Below, piece after piece: positions 40,124 through 48,324 of a stretch of 64,000 bases of DNA; positions within the stretch are counted from its first letter, which is position 1; every line of letters starts with the position of its first letter. Position numbers and translations under genes: made by a program. Below the pieces are notes generated by a model that saw only the letters and a program-made list of their open reading frames with translations, was not told the DNA's origin and did no database searches. Origin of the DNA: CAYPHY01 sp964410625 (GTDB lineage: Bacteria > Chloroflexota > Anaerolineae > Promineifilales > Promineifilaceae); contig CAYPHY010000011.1 in assembly GCA_964410625.1 (NCBI GenBank), positions 62,001 through 126,000 on the forward strand. The letters are read 5' to 3'.

Positions 40124-42166
40124 ATGCTAACACCCATTGAACGCCTGCTATTCGTCCTCCTGGTCATCATCGTCCTCGTCGCCACCGCCAACACCTTCAG
40201 CCAAATGGCCCAAATCATCGGCCGCGGCCAGGGTTCCCTGCGCCTCAATGACCTGCCTCGCCGTCTGGTTACGGGCGCGGTCGCCCTCTTCACCCAGGGG
40301 CGCATCATCCGCCACCGCCGCCTGACCTCGCTCTTCCACTATGGCGTCGCCTTCGGCTTCATCTTCTACCTGCTGGTCAACGTCGTGGATGTCCTCGAAG
40401 GGCTTGTCCCTGACTTCAATCTTCTCGAAGATACGCTCGTCGGCAATCTCTTTGTCTTGCTGGCCGACCTGTTTGCGGCGGCCGTGCTCATCGGCATCGT
40501 CTACTTCATCCTGCGCCGCTTCGCCTTTCAAGACCGGGCGCTTAAATATCGCGACAACGTCACTGTCCATCCAGCGGTACGCGCCGGGGCGATCAGCAAA
40601 GATTCGCTCCTGGTCGGCGTCTTCATCCTGCTCCATGTCGGCTTCCGGCTCCTCTCCGTCTCCTTTCTGATGGCCCAGGAAGGGGCTGATCCCTGGCAGC
40701 CGGTCGCCAGCGGTATTGCCGGACTCTTTCTGGGTGGCTTTTCGCCAGAGGCATTGGAGATCGGCCGTCATGTCAGTTGGTGGTTTGCCGTAGGCCTGAT
40801 CTTGCTCTTTTTGCCCTACTTCCCCTATACCAAACACGCCCATCTCTTCATGGGGCCGATCAACTTTATGACCAGCCCGGAGCGCAACTACCTCGGCCAG
40901 ATGCGCACGCTAGACTTCGAGGATGAGTCCATTGAGCAATTCGGGGCGAATAACCTGCTCGACCTGGAGCAGAAACGCCTGGTAGACGCCTTTGCCTGTA
41001 TCATGTGCAACCGCTGCCAGGAAGTCTGCCCGGCATACGTCACCGGCAAAGAACTCTCTCCAGCCGCGTTGGAAATCAACAAACGCTACCACATCTGGGA
41101 CAACATGCCTGCGTTGGCCTCTGGTGAGTATGAAGGGATTCCCCTGCTTGACTATGCGATCAGCGAAAGCGCGGTGTGGGCTTGCACCGCTTGCGGCCAC
41201 TGCATTGATATTTGTCCCGTCGGCAACGTCCCGATGCTCGACATCATGGACATCCGCCGCGACCAGGTGATGATGGCCAGCGCCTTCCCCGAACAACTGA
41301 AGGGGGCGTTTGTCGGGATGGAGCGCCTCGGCAACCCCTGGCAGTCCACCGACAGCCGCATGGCCTGGGCTGCTTCCCTACCCTTCGACGTACCGACCGT
41401 CGAGGAGAACCCCGACTATGAATACCTGCTGTGGGTTGGCTGTGCCGGAGCGTTCAACCCTGATGCACAACAGACCGTCCGCGCCGTCGCCACCATTCTC
41501 CACGAAGCGGGGATCAGCTTTGCCGTCCTCGGCGAGGCCGAAAGCTGCACCGGCGACTCTGCCCGCCGCGCCGGAAACGAATACCTCTACTATGAAATGG
41601 CGCAGGCCAACATTGAAACGCTGAACGCGGCCGAAGCCAACAACCGGCGCATTGTCACCAGCTGCCCCCACTGCTTCACCACCATCGGCAAGGAGTACAA
41701 GGAGCTAGGGGGGAACTATACCGTCTTCCACCACACGCAACTCATCGCCGACCTCGTTGGCAAAGGCAAGCTGCGGCTGAACGGCAAGCTGCTGGAAAAA
41801 GTGACTTTCCACGATCCCTGCTATCTCGGCCGCCACAACGGCGTCATCGCCGAACCACGCACCGCCCTGGCCGAAGCGGGGCTGACGCTGCTGGAGATGG
41901 AGCGCAGCGGCAAAAACTCCTTCTGCTGTGGCGCTGGTGGGGCGCAATATTGGAAGGAAGAGGAACCGGGGGAAACGGCCGTCAACATCACCCGTTTCGG
42001 CCAGGCCCGCCGCACCGGCGCCGAAGTCCTCGCCGTCGGCTGCCCCTTCTGCCACACGATGATGAACGACGCCAATCGTCAGGCCGGTGAGCCGATGAAA
42101 GTACAGGACGTGGCCGTATTGGTGACAGAAGCGATGGAGAAGCCGGTGGGGATGGCGGCCGATTAA
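40124..42166 (+). CDS. Membrane Fe-S oxidoreductase, HdrD/GlpC-like with fused membrane anchor
   Basis: The 680-residue protein has an N-terminal membrane part of about five helices resembling the cytochrome b subunit of nitrate reductase/HdrE (residues ~1-250). Next come two 4Fe-4S motifs (CIMCNRCQEVCP about 291-302, CTACGHCIDICP about 350-361). Then come two CCG-type domains (VTSCPHCFTT...FHDPCYLGRHNG...FCCGAGGAQYWKEE and VGCPFCHTMMND). It probably passes electrons between a quinone pool and a soluble partner, such as electron-transfer flavoprotein in fatty acid oxidation. The exact partner is not shown. An AAGGAAGAG site precedes the ATG. Confidence 0.88.
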   Translation: MLTPIERLLFVLLVIIVLVATANTFSQMAQIIGRGQGSLRLNDLPRRLVTGAVALFTQGRIIRHRRLTSLFHYGVAFGFIFYLLVNVVDVLEGLVPDFNLLEDTLVGNLFVLLADLFAAAVLIGIVYFILRRFAFQDRALKYRDNVTVHPAVRAGAISKDSLLVGVFILLHVGFRLLSVSFLMAQEGADPWQPVASGIAGLFLGGFSPEALEIGRHVSWWFAVGLILLFLPYFPYTKHAHLFMGPINFMTSPERNYLGQMRTLDFEDESIEQFGANNLLDLEQKRLVDAFACIMCNRCQEVCPAYVTGKELSPAALEINKRYHIWDNMPALASGEYEGIPLLDYAISESAVWACTACGHCIDICPVGNVPMLDIMDIRRDQVMMASAFPEQLKGAFVGMERLGNPWQSTDSRMAWAASLPFDVPTVEENPDYEYLLWVGCAGAFNPDAQQTVRAVATILHEAGISFAVLGEAESCTGDSARRAGNEYLYYEMAQANIETLNAAEANNRRIVTSCPHCFTTIGKEYKELGGNYTVFHHTQLIADLVGKGKLRLNGKLLEKVTFHDPCYLGRHNGVIAEPRTALAEAGLTLLEMERSGKNSFCCGAGGAQYWKEEEPGETAVNITRFGQARRTGAEVLAVGCPFCHTMMNDANRQAGEPMKVQDVAVLVTEAMEKPVGMAAD

Positions 42167-42199
42167 CCAACGGGTATGATGCAAATGAGTTGTTCAACG

Positions 42200-42228
42200 G
42201 TAGCGACAAACCTCCGGTTTGTCGCTAC
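42200..42228. terminator. Perfect 13-bp hairpin after the Fe-S oxidoreductase gene
   Basis: GTAGCGACAAACC (42200-42212) and GGTTTGTCGCTAC (42216-42228) have a 3-nt loop. It resembles the REP-like hairpin style of 1344-1372. There is no T-run. Confidence 0.55.
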
Positions 42229-42296
42229 GGCCGCAACCGAAATGTCTAGAAATGTCCTCTTTTGTCTAGTGTTTTGATTTTTTAGGCCGTGCGAGA

Positions 42297-44189
42297 ATGG
42301 AAGTTAAAACGCTGCCCCACTCATTTGCAAAGTTACAAACCCTTCCTCACCGCAACATTCGGATCACCGACGGCTTCTGGGCGGAGAAGCAGCGGCTGAA
42401 CCGTGAGGTGACACTGCCTCATGGTCATGACATGCTGGAGCGAGAAGGGCATTACCACAATTTGCGCGTAGCGGCCGGACTAACCCAAGGCGAGTACCGC
42501 GGCTTCCTCTTCCTCGATTCCGATCTCTATAAGTGGCTGGAAGCGGCCGCCTGGGAAACAGGAGAAAACCCCGATTCAGACCTGGCGCGGATGGTGGATG
42601 AGACCATTGCCTTGCTGGCGGCCGTGCAAGAGCCAGATGGCTACCTCAACTCCTACTTCCAGGTGACGGGGAAGGAGCGCTTTGTAGACCTGGCTTATGC
42701 CCACGAGTTGTATTGTGCCGGGCATCTAATTGAAGCGGCGATTGCCCACCACCGCGCCACTGGCAAAACAACCCTATTGGACATCGGCCGTCGCCTGGCT
42801 GACCATCTTGATTCCGTCTTTGGGAAGGGGAAGAAGCAAGGGGCCAGCGGCCATCCGGAGATTGAACTGGCGTTGGTGGAGCTATATCGCGAGACAGGGG
42901 AGCAACGCTATCTCGACCTCGCTCTTTACTTCATCAACGAACGTGGGCAACAGAAGATGCGTGGCTTCAACATTTGGGGGCCAGCCTACCATCAGGATCG
43001 CGTTCCTGTTCGCGAGGCATCGCAGGTAGAAGGTCATGCGGTGCGCCAGCTTTATCTGAACGCGGGCGTGACCGATCTCTATCTGGAAACGGGCGAAACC
43101 GCCCTACTGGAAGCGATGTTGCGCCTGTGGGAAGACATGGTGGGAGGCAAACTGTATGTGACCGGTGGTGTCGGCGCGCGCCACTCCGGGGAAGCGTTTG
43201 GGGATGCGTACGAATTGCCCAACCAGCGTGCCTATAGTGAAACGTGCGCGGCCGTTGCCCTTATGATGTGGGCCTGGCGGATGTTGCTGGCTACGGCCGA
43301 TCCCCAATATGCCGACCTGATGGAGCGCACCCTCTACAACAGCTTTCTCAGCGGCTGGTCGCAGGATGGCAAACATTTCTCTTATGTCAACCCATTAGAA
43401 AGCTTGGGTAGTGTTGAACGGCGCGAATGGTACGATTGTGCTTGCTGCCCGCCCAACGTTATGCGCCAAATCGCCAGCATCGGCCATTACCTGGCAACGA
43501 CCAGTCGCGATGGGCAAGATGAGATTCAAATCCATCACTTTGCTTCAGCACGGATAAACGATTCCATTGGCGGAGCGAATGGAAAAAACGATGTCGCATT
43601 GACGATGACCAGCGATTATCCCTGGAGTGGGACAGTACAGATCACCATTGATCAAACCGGCGATACGTCCTGGACATTGTCGCTACGAATACCAGGTTGG
43701 TGCAGCGATGCAACGTTGCGGGTAAACGGCCGCCAGGTAACTGCCCCCTCCGCGGGTTACGCAGCCATCACCAGAGTCTGGCAAGCAGGAGACAGCGTCG
43801 AGCTAATCCTGACAATGACCCCTCGCCTTATCCGCGCCCATCCCTACATTGACAACTTAGCCCATAGCGTGGCGATTGAGTATGGACCATTGGTCTATTG
43901 CCTTGAAGCGGCCGATCAGGAGAAAGGTGTTGAGTTGCGCCATCTAAGTATCCGGCCGGTTGCCCACTTACAAACCAGGTGGCGCAGCGATCTACTGGGC
44001 GGCATGATGAGTGTGGAAACGACGGGCATTGTCTCCGATTTTGAGAATTGGGGTAAGCAATTGTACAGGCCGTTGTCGCAAACTCACTTCAGCCAACGAG
44101 AGTTATCATTAACGGCCGTCCCCTACTTTGCCTGGGCCAACCGCGTGGCCGGGGCCATGCGCGTATGGCTGCCACTGGCAGAGCGATAA
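42297..44189 (+). CDS. GH127 beta-L-arabinofuranosidase (DUF1680)
   Basis: The enzyme removes terminal beta-L-arabinofuranose from glycans such as hydroxyproline-linked arabinan. The 630-residue length is typical. The (alpha/alpha)6 barrel carries the GH127 zinc-thiolate site: the SETCAAVAL motif (Glu and Cys ligands) and YDCACCPPNVMR near residue 380, with the nucleophile Cys and a ligand Cys. GGVGARHSGEAFGDAYELPN is also characteristic. No signal peptide is seen, so it acts on imported oligosaccharides. It suggests use of plant-derived arabinose polymers. No sugar transporter is adjacent. Confidence 0.93.
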   Translation: MEVKTLPHSFAKLQTLPHRNIRITDGFWAEKQRLNREVTLPHGHDMLEREGHYHNLRVAAGLTQGEYRGFLFLDSDLYKWLEAAAWETGENPDSDLARMVDETIALLAAVQEPDGYLNSYFQVTGKERFVDLAYAHELYCAGHLIEAAIAHHRATGKTTLLDIGRRLADHLDSVFGKGKKQGASGHPEIELALVELYRETGEQRYLDLALYFINERGQQKMRGFNIWGPAYHQDRVPVREASQVEGHAVRQLYLNAGVTDLYLETGETALLEAMLRLWEDMVGGKLYVTGGVGARHSGEAFGDAYELPNQRAYSETCAAVALMMWAWRMLLATADPQYADLMERTLYNSFLSGWSQDGKHFSYVNPLESLGSVERREWYDCACCPPNVMRQIASIGHYLATTSRDGQDEIQIHHFASARINDSIGGANGKNDVALTMTSDYPWSGTVQITIDQTGDTSWTLSLRIPGWCSDATLRVNGRQVTAPSAGYAAITRVWQAGDSVELILTMTPRLIRAHPYIDNLAHSVAIEYGPLVYCLEAADQEKGVELRHLSIRPVAHLQTRWRSDLLGGMMSVETTGIVSDFENWGKQLYRPLSQTHFSQRELSLTAVPYFAWANRVAGAMRVWLPLAER

Positions 44190-44211
44190 GCAAACAAAGC
44201 GCGGCTCTTTT

Positions 44212-45014
44212 TCAAGGGAGGATTTTGCTGAGAAATACCAGTAGCGCCTGGTTGAATAGCGGCGGCCGTTGCAGCGGGGCAAAATGGCTCACATCAGGCA
44301 AGTAGACAAATTCCGCATTGGGAATGGTTTGGGCGAGATATTCGGCGTGTTGGCGTTTGATAAATTCATCATGTTCGCTATGGACAACCACCACCGGCAC
44401 GTTGATCGCGGCTAAATCAGCGGCCGTATAATTCGGCTGTGTGCTTTGCATCAGGCCGACCGCCTCGGACAAGGCGCTGAATTGCTCTGGCGTGGCCGAT
44501 AGCTGTTCGTAATCTCGCTGGTGGCGGCTGATACATCGTTGCAAAATTGGCGTGAACTCAATCTCCTTTGTGCCACTAGGGTCCATATTGCAGGCAAAGA
44601 AAAAGACCCCTGCCACCCGCGCAGGTGCATTGGTTGCGAGAATTAAGGCAATACAAGCGCCATCGCTCCAACCTACCAGAGCGGCCCGTCAATTTGTAAC
44701 GTGTCCATCACCGCCGTAACATCGGCCGCCATCAGTTCATAGCTATACGGCCGCTCGTCGCGTGTGCTGCGGCCGTGGCCCCGGCTATCAACCATAACGA
44801 CCCGATAGCCGCTTTCGATGAGCGCTGGGATTTGATACCCCCAATTGCCGCTATGTCCAAGACCACCATGCAGCAAAATGACCGGCGGGCCAGAGCCATA
44901 AGTCGCATACCAGATTCGCGCCCCGTCATGTTCGACGTAGCCTTGATCATCAGTCGCTGGCAGCGCCACTCCCTGCGCCTCGAATTTACTCAAGTCGTCA
45001 TCATAGACTTCCAC
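44212..45014 (-). pseudogene. Alpha/beta hydrolase interrupted by a frameshift
   Basis: The N-terminal half (45014-44673) has ILLHGGLGHSGNWG and VVMVDSRGHGRS and stops at DGPLW. The C-terminal half continues in another frame with the nucleophile elbow VGWSDGACIALILA, then VVVVHSEHDEFIK (Asp region) and LPDVSHFAPLQRP (His). Restoring one base near 44690 joins them into a normal ~265-residue hydrolase. No slippery run is present, so this is a decaying gene or a sequencing error rather than programmed shifting. Confidence 0.8.
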
Positions 45015-45038
45015 TATTGGCTCTCCTGATGGTTAAGA

Positions 45039-46031
45039 TTAGGCAATTGGTTGTAGATTATTGTCTATAATGATAACCACGTTTCCCTTTTTGTGCCCGC
45101 CTTCTACATACCGGTGGGCCTCGGCCGTCTGCTCCAGCGAATAGGTTCGGTCAATCACCGCCTTCAGCTTACCCGCCTCAATCAGCTCGATCAGGATGGC
45201 ATACTCCTCCGCTTTATAGCTGGCTGTCTCCGCAATGACCCTCTTGTCCGATGTCATCGAAACCCATCGCCCCCGGAATATCCCCGACAGGCGCGGATTG
45301 CCCAACACATAACGGCCGCCGGGCCGCAAGGCGCGAACGCTTCTTGAAAACGGACTCTTGCCAACTACATCAATAATCACATCATACATCTCGCCGTTTC
45401 TGGTGAAATCCGCTTTGGTGTAATCATTGACGTGATCAGCGCCAATCGAGCGCAACATGGCTAATTTCTCGGTGCTGTCAACGGCCGTCACCTCCGCGCC
45501 CCATGCCTTAGCGATTTGAATCGCATAGGTGCCGATACTGCCACCCGCCCCGTTGATCAAAACGCGCTCCCCTGCTCGCACGTTGGCAACGCGCAGAAAA
45601 TGGACGCCATTCATCCCTCCCGTAGGGATAGTAGCCGCTTCCGCGAAGGTCATGTTGATCGGTTTGAAGTGTAGATACTTTTCAGGCAAACAGGCATACT
45701 CGGCATAGGCGCCAAAACGAAAAAAGGTAGGGGCGAATACCGGGTCGCCCTCTTTGAAGCGGGTTACATCCTGGCCGGCCGCTGCAATTTCTCCGGCCAG
45801 CTCCTGCCCCAGAATCTTTACCCTGGTTGGTTTGCGCAGACCCATATAAAGACGTAGCGGCAACCCTAGCCAGGAAGCAAACTGGAGGCCGCGTGCCTCA
45901 CAATCCCCGGCCGTCACTGTTGCCGCATGAACTTTGATCAGGACTTCATTGTCTTTAGGGACAGGTCTTTCGACTTCTTGAAATTGCAGAACATCAGGCG
46001 GACCATACTTTGTCCAGACGATTGCTTTCAT
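45039..46031 (-). CDS. NAD(P)-dependent quinone oxidoreductase-like alcohol dehydrogenase (MDR)
   Basis: The 330-residue medium-chain dehydrogenase/reductase starts MKAIVWTKYGPPDVLQFQEV, has the GroES-like domain with ILGQELAGEIAAAG, and a nucleotide-binding motif NGAGGSIGTYAIQIAKAWGAEVTAV. The zinc-ligand Cys/His set is absent, which fits the quinone oxidoreductase branch. It reduces quinones or enones with NADPH. A GGAGG site precedes the ATG. Confidence 0.88.
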   Translation of the reverse strand: MKAIVWTKYGPPDVLQFQEVERPVPKDNEVLIKVHAATVTAGDCEARGLQFASWLGLPLRLYMGLRKPTRVKILGQELAGEIAAAGQDVTRFKEGDPVFAPTFFRFGAYAEYACLPEKYLHFKPINMTFAEAATIPTGGMNGVHFLRVANVRAGERVLINGAGGSIGTYAIQIAKAWGAEVTAVDSTEKLAMLRSIGADHVNDYTKADFTRNGEMYDVIIDVVGKSPFSRSVRALRPGGRYVLGNPRLSGIFRGRWVSMTSDKRVIAETASYKAEEYAILIELIEAGKLKAVIDRTYSLEQTAEAHRYVEGGHKKGNVVIIIDNNLQPIA

Positions 46032-46333
46032 TTATCCATCCTCCATCAAGCAGTACGAACAGCAATCTCATAAGTTCCACCGGACGATACAGCGGCACGG
46101 CCGAGAATTACATTAGCTCCCATAGCACAAACTACTCGCCCTATCCAAGAGATACACTGAAAAGCCGGGGTGAAATCGTGCGTGGTAGCGCAATCCTCCA
46201 GAGTCAAGGCAATTTCTGTGCCGGGTTCGAGATTGATCTACTACTCTACCCTGGTTTATACCCCGGTACATTGTAGTCAACCCGTTCCACTCGTTACCCT
46301 ACCGATATAGAAAAGAGTAATGCCAAACACCGA
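46032..46333. other. 302-bp gap with no recognisable gene
   Basis: On the minus strand about 62 codons stay open (46240 to 46054), reading DCATTHDFTPAFQCISWIG and then GANVILGRAAV, but with no plausible start. It could be a gene remnant. I see no strong promoter, hairpin or repeat. Confidence 0.3.
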
Positions 46334-46780
46334 ATGAAAATAAGAAAAGTACAAGCTGCTGGATTACTGCTTGGTGTGGGGCTGGGTGCATTTGTGGACG
46401 GCATCTTGTTCCACCAAATTTTGCAGTGGCACAACATGATGTCCAGCCGCATTCCTCCAATCAACATGGAGGCGATGCGCCAAAATATGTTTTGGGATGG
46501 CCTGTTCCATCTCTTTGCCTGGCTGGTCTTGGTCATCGGGCTGGCACTCTTCTGGCAGGTGGCTCAGCGGCGGGACCCGCTTCCGCCAACGAGGGCGTTT
46601 ATCGGCTTGCTAATTACGGGCTTGGGGTTATTCAACCTGATCGAAGGCATCGTTAATCATTTGATTTTGGGTATCCACCACGTCCGCGAAGTGCCAAATC
46701 CGCTTGGTTGGGATGTCGGCTTTCTTTTCGCTGCTGGACTACTGCCTATTCTGCTTGGCTGGTTCCTCACCCGCGAATAA
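46334..46780 (+). CDS. DUF2243-family membrane protein
   Basis: The 148-residue protein has four membrane helices and the DUF2243 hallmark GAFVDGILFHQILQWHNMMSS, a His-rich first helix, repeated later as LIEGIVNHLILGIHHVRE. The paired HxxLxxHH motifs could bind a metal. Function is unknown. Confidence 0.85.
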   Translation: MKIRKVQAAGLLLGVGLGAFVDGILFHQILQWHNMMSSRIPPINMEAMRQNMFWDGLFHLFAWLVLVIGLALFWQVAQRRDPLPPTRAFIGLLITGLGLFNLIEGIVNHLILGIHHVREVPNPLGWDVGFLFAAGLLPILLGWFLTRE

Positions 46781-46800
46781 GCATGAAGAATAGAAACAAA

Positions 46801-46863
46801 CAGATAAGAAACACAAGCTGTAGCGGGTTAGAGGATTAAGCCACAGCTTGTGTTTCTTGTCTG
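46801..46863. terminator. Bidirectional 21-bp hairpin between convergent genes
   Basis: CAGATAAGAAACACAAGCTG (from 46801) pairs with CAGCTTGTGTTTCTTGTCTG (to 46863) with one mismatch, between the DUF2243 gene and the convergent VCBS gene. Confidence 0.75.
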
Positions 46864-46891
46864 ATTAATGAGCGGTGAGCGTTGGCTGCTG

Positions 46892-48055
46892 CTATTTACG
46901 AGTGTATAGCGCCACGGTGTTGGCGTTCTTGCCCGCGCCAAGCACATCCATATCGCCATCCAGATCGATATCCACACCAAAGGCCCAATAAGCGCCATTC
47001 AATTTGCTGTCAATCACTTCCTTGGTGAATTTGCCGCTGCCATTATTCCAATGCAAGGCAACGGTGTCATCATCCACACTCGCAGCCAGCGCGTCCATAT
47101 CGCCGTCACCATCCATATCGGCCGCCAACACCGTGCGGGCGCCGCGAGCATTCGTGTCTATGTTGTTAACAGTGAAGTTGCCGTGGCCGTCATTCTTATA
47201 CCAGGCAATGGTGTTGTTTTTCCGGCTGGCAGTGAAGATGTCAATATCACCGTCACGGTCAATATCGGCCGGAGAGACAAAGTAAGCCCCTTTCGCCGTG
47301 CGGGTGATGCTGCGCTTGGTGAATTTCTGCTTGCCGTTGTTCTCATACCAGGCGATCTCCTTGCTTTTATAGCTGGCTGAGATAAGGTCCACATCTCCAT
47401 CCCCATCCAGGTCAGCCATATCCGCCCGTTTCGCCTTCAGCGCGTTAGTATCGACAATGTGGCGGGTGTAGTTATTTCCGCCCTTGTTCTCGTACCAGGC
47501 GATTGTGTTCGCATCCTGGCTGGAGGTAACAAAATCGTTGTCCCCATCTTTATCTACGTCACCGGTGATGATCGAGTGCGCTCCATCTGTGTTGGCGTCA
47601 ATCACGCGCCGGGTGAAGTTTCCGCCCCCGTTGTTCTGATACCAGACGAACGTATCCGCCAGATAGCCACCAGCCATGAGATCCATATCGCCATCACGAT
47701 CCACATCCCCCACACTGGCCGGATAAGCGCCAGCAAGGTTGCCGTCCAACACTTTCCGTGTGAAACTGCCGCTCCCATCATTCTGAAACCAGTACACGGC
47801 CCCATTCACGTAATCGGTGGCAGCGATGTCTAGATCGCCATCCTTGTCCAAGTCGGCCGCGATAGCTGTATGAATCTGCCGCACCTTTTTATCAATGACC
47901 TGCTTGGTGAACGTCGTTGCCGCATTAACTTCTAGCGCCACCAACAAGTTAGCACCCAGCAATAGGAGAACGATGAGTAGAACGATTCTAAGCAGCGGAC
48001 GCTTTCGCCTGACCCAATTCCGCTTTACACTTGGTTGAATAAAAGAGCGAGACAT
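46892..48055 (-). CDS. Secreted VCBS/FG-GAP seven-bladed beta-propeller
   Basis: The ATG at 48055 follows GGAGGAGGTTTTC; the open frame runs further upstream without a ribosome site. The 387-residue protein has an N-terminal signal or anchor helix (RIVLLIVLLLLGANLLVAL), then seven repeats of ~45 residues each with a Ca-binding DxDxDGDxD loop (DLDKDGDLDIA, DVDRDGDMDLM, DVDKDGDNDFV, DLDGDGDVDLI, DIDRDGDIDIF, DMDGDGDMDAL, DIDLDGDMDVL). Seven blades make a closed propeller like integrin alpha heads. It probably binds a ligand or surface outside the cell. The upstream gap 48056-48324 contains no recognised element. Confidence 0.87.
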   Translation of the reverse strand: MSRSFIQPSVKRNWVRRKRPLLRIVLLIVLLLLGANLLVALEVNAATTFTKQVIDKKVRQIHTAIAADLDKDGDLDIAATDYVNGAVYWFQNDGSGSFTRKVLDGNLAGAYPASVGDVDRDGDMDLMAGGYLADTFVWYQNNGGGNFTRRVIDANTDGAHSIITGDVDKDGDNDFVTSSQDANTIAWYENKGGNNYTRHIVDTNALKAKRADMADLDGDGDVDLISASYKSKEIAWYENNGKQKFTKRSITRTAKGAYFVSPADIDRDGDIDIFTASRKNNTIAWYKNDGHGNFTVNNIDTNARGARTVLAADMDGDGDMDALAASVDDDTVALHWNNGSGKFTKEVIDSKLNGAYWAFGVDIDLDGDMDVLGAGKNANTVALYTRK

Positions 48056-48324
48056 GAAAACCTCCTCCAGGCGTGGGAACAGCATAGCGACACAATACGG
48101 CCGTGGGGCACATTTACCGTGCAGCATACTGTTCTATTCGATTATTTTGAATGCGCTGTAGCGCCAGTTTTGGAGCACTCCGGCATGTAACTCAGATACG
48201 CAGACTACAACTGGTTATAGGCCAGAGCAATAAAATTCATCCCCCAAAATATCAAGAAGAGGGGAGCAAGTATATATACCGTGTAACAGGTTTAGGTATA
48301 TTCATAGATATAGAGATATAGATA

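Noticed and set aside
46032..46276. Small genes on either strand in the gap before DUF2243
   Set aside because: The plus-strand frame overlaps the start of the quinone oxidoreductase and lacks a ribosome site. The minus-strand frame has no start codon. It may be a remnant, but the support is weak.
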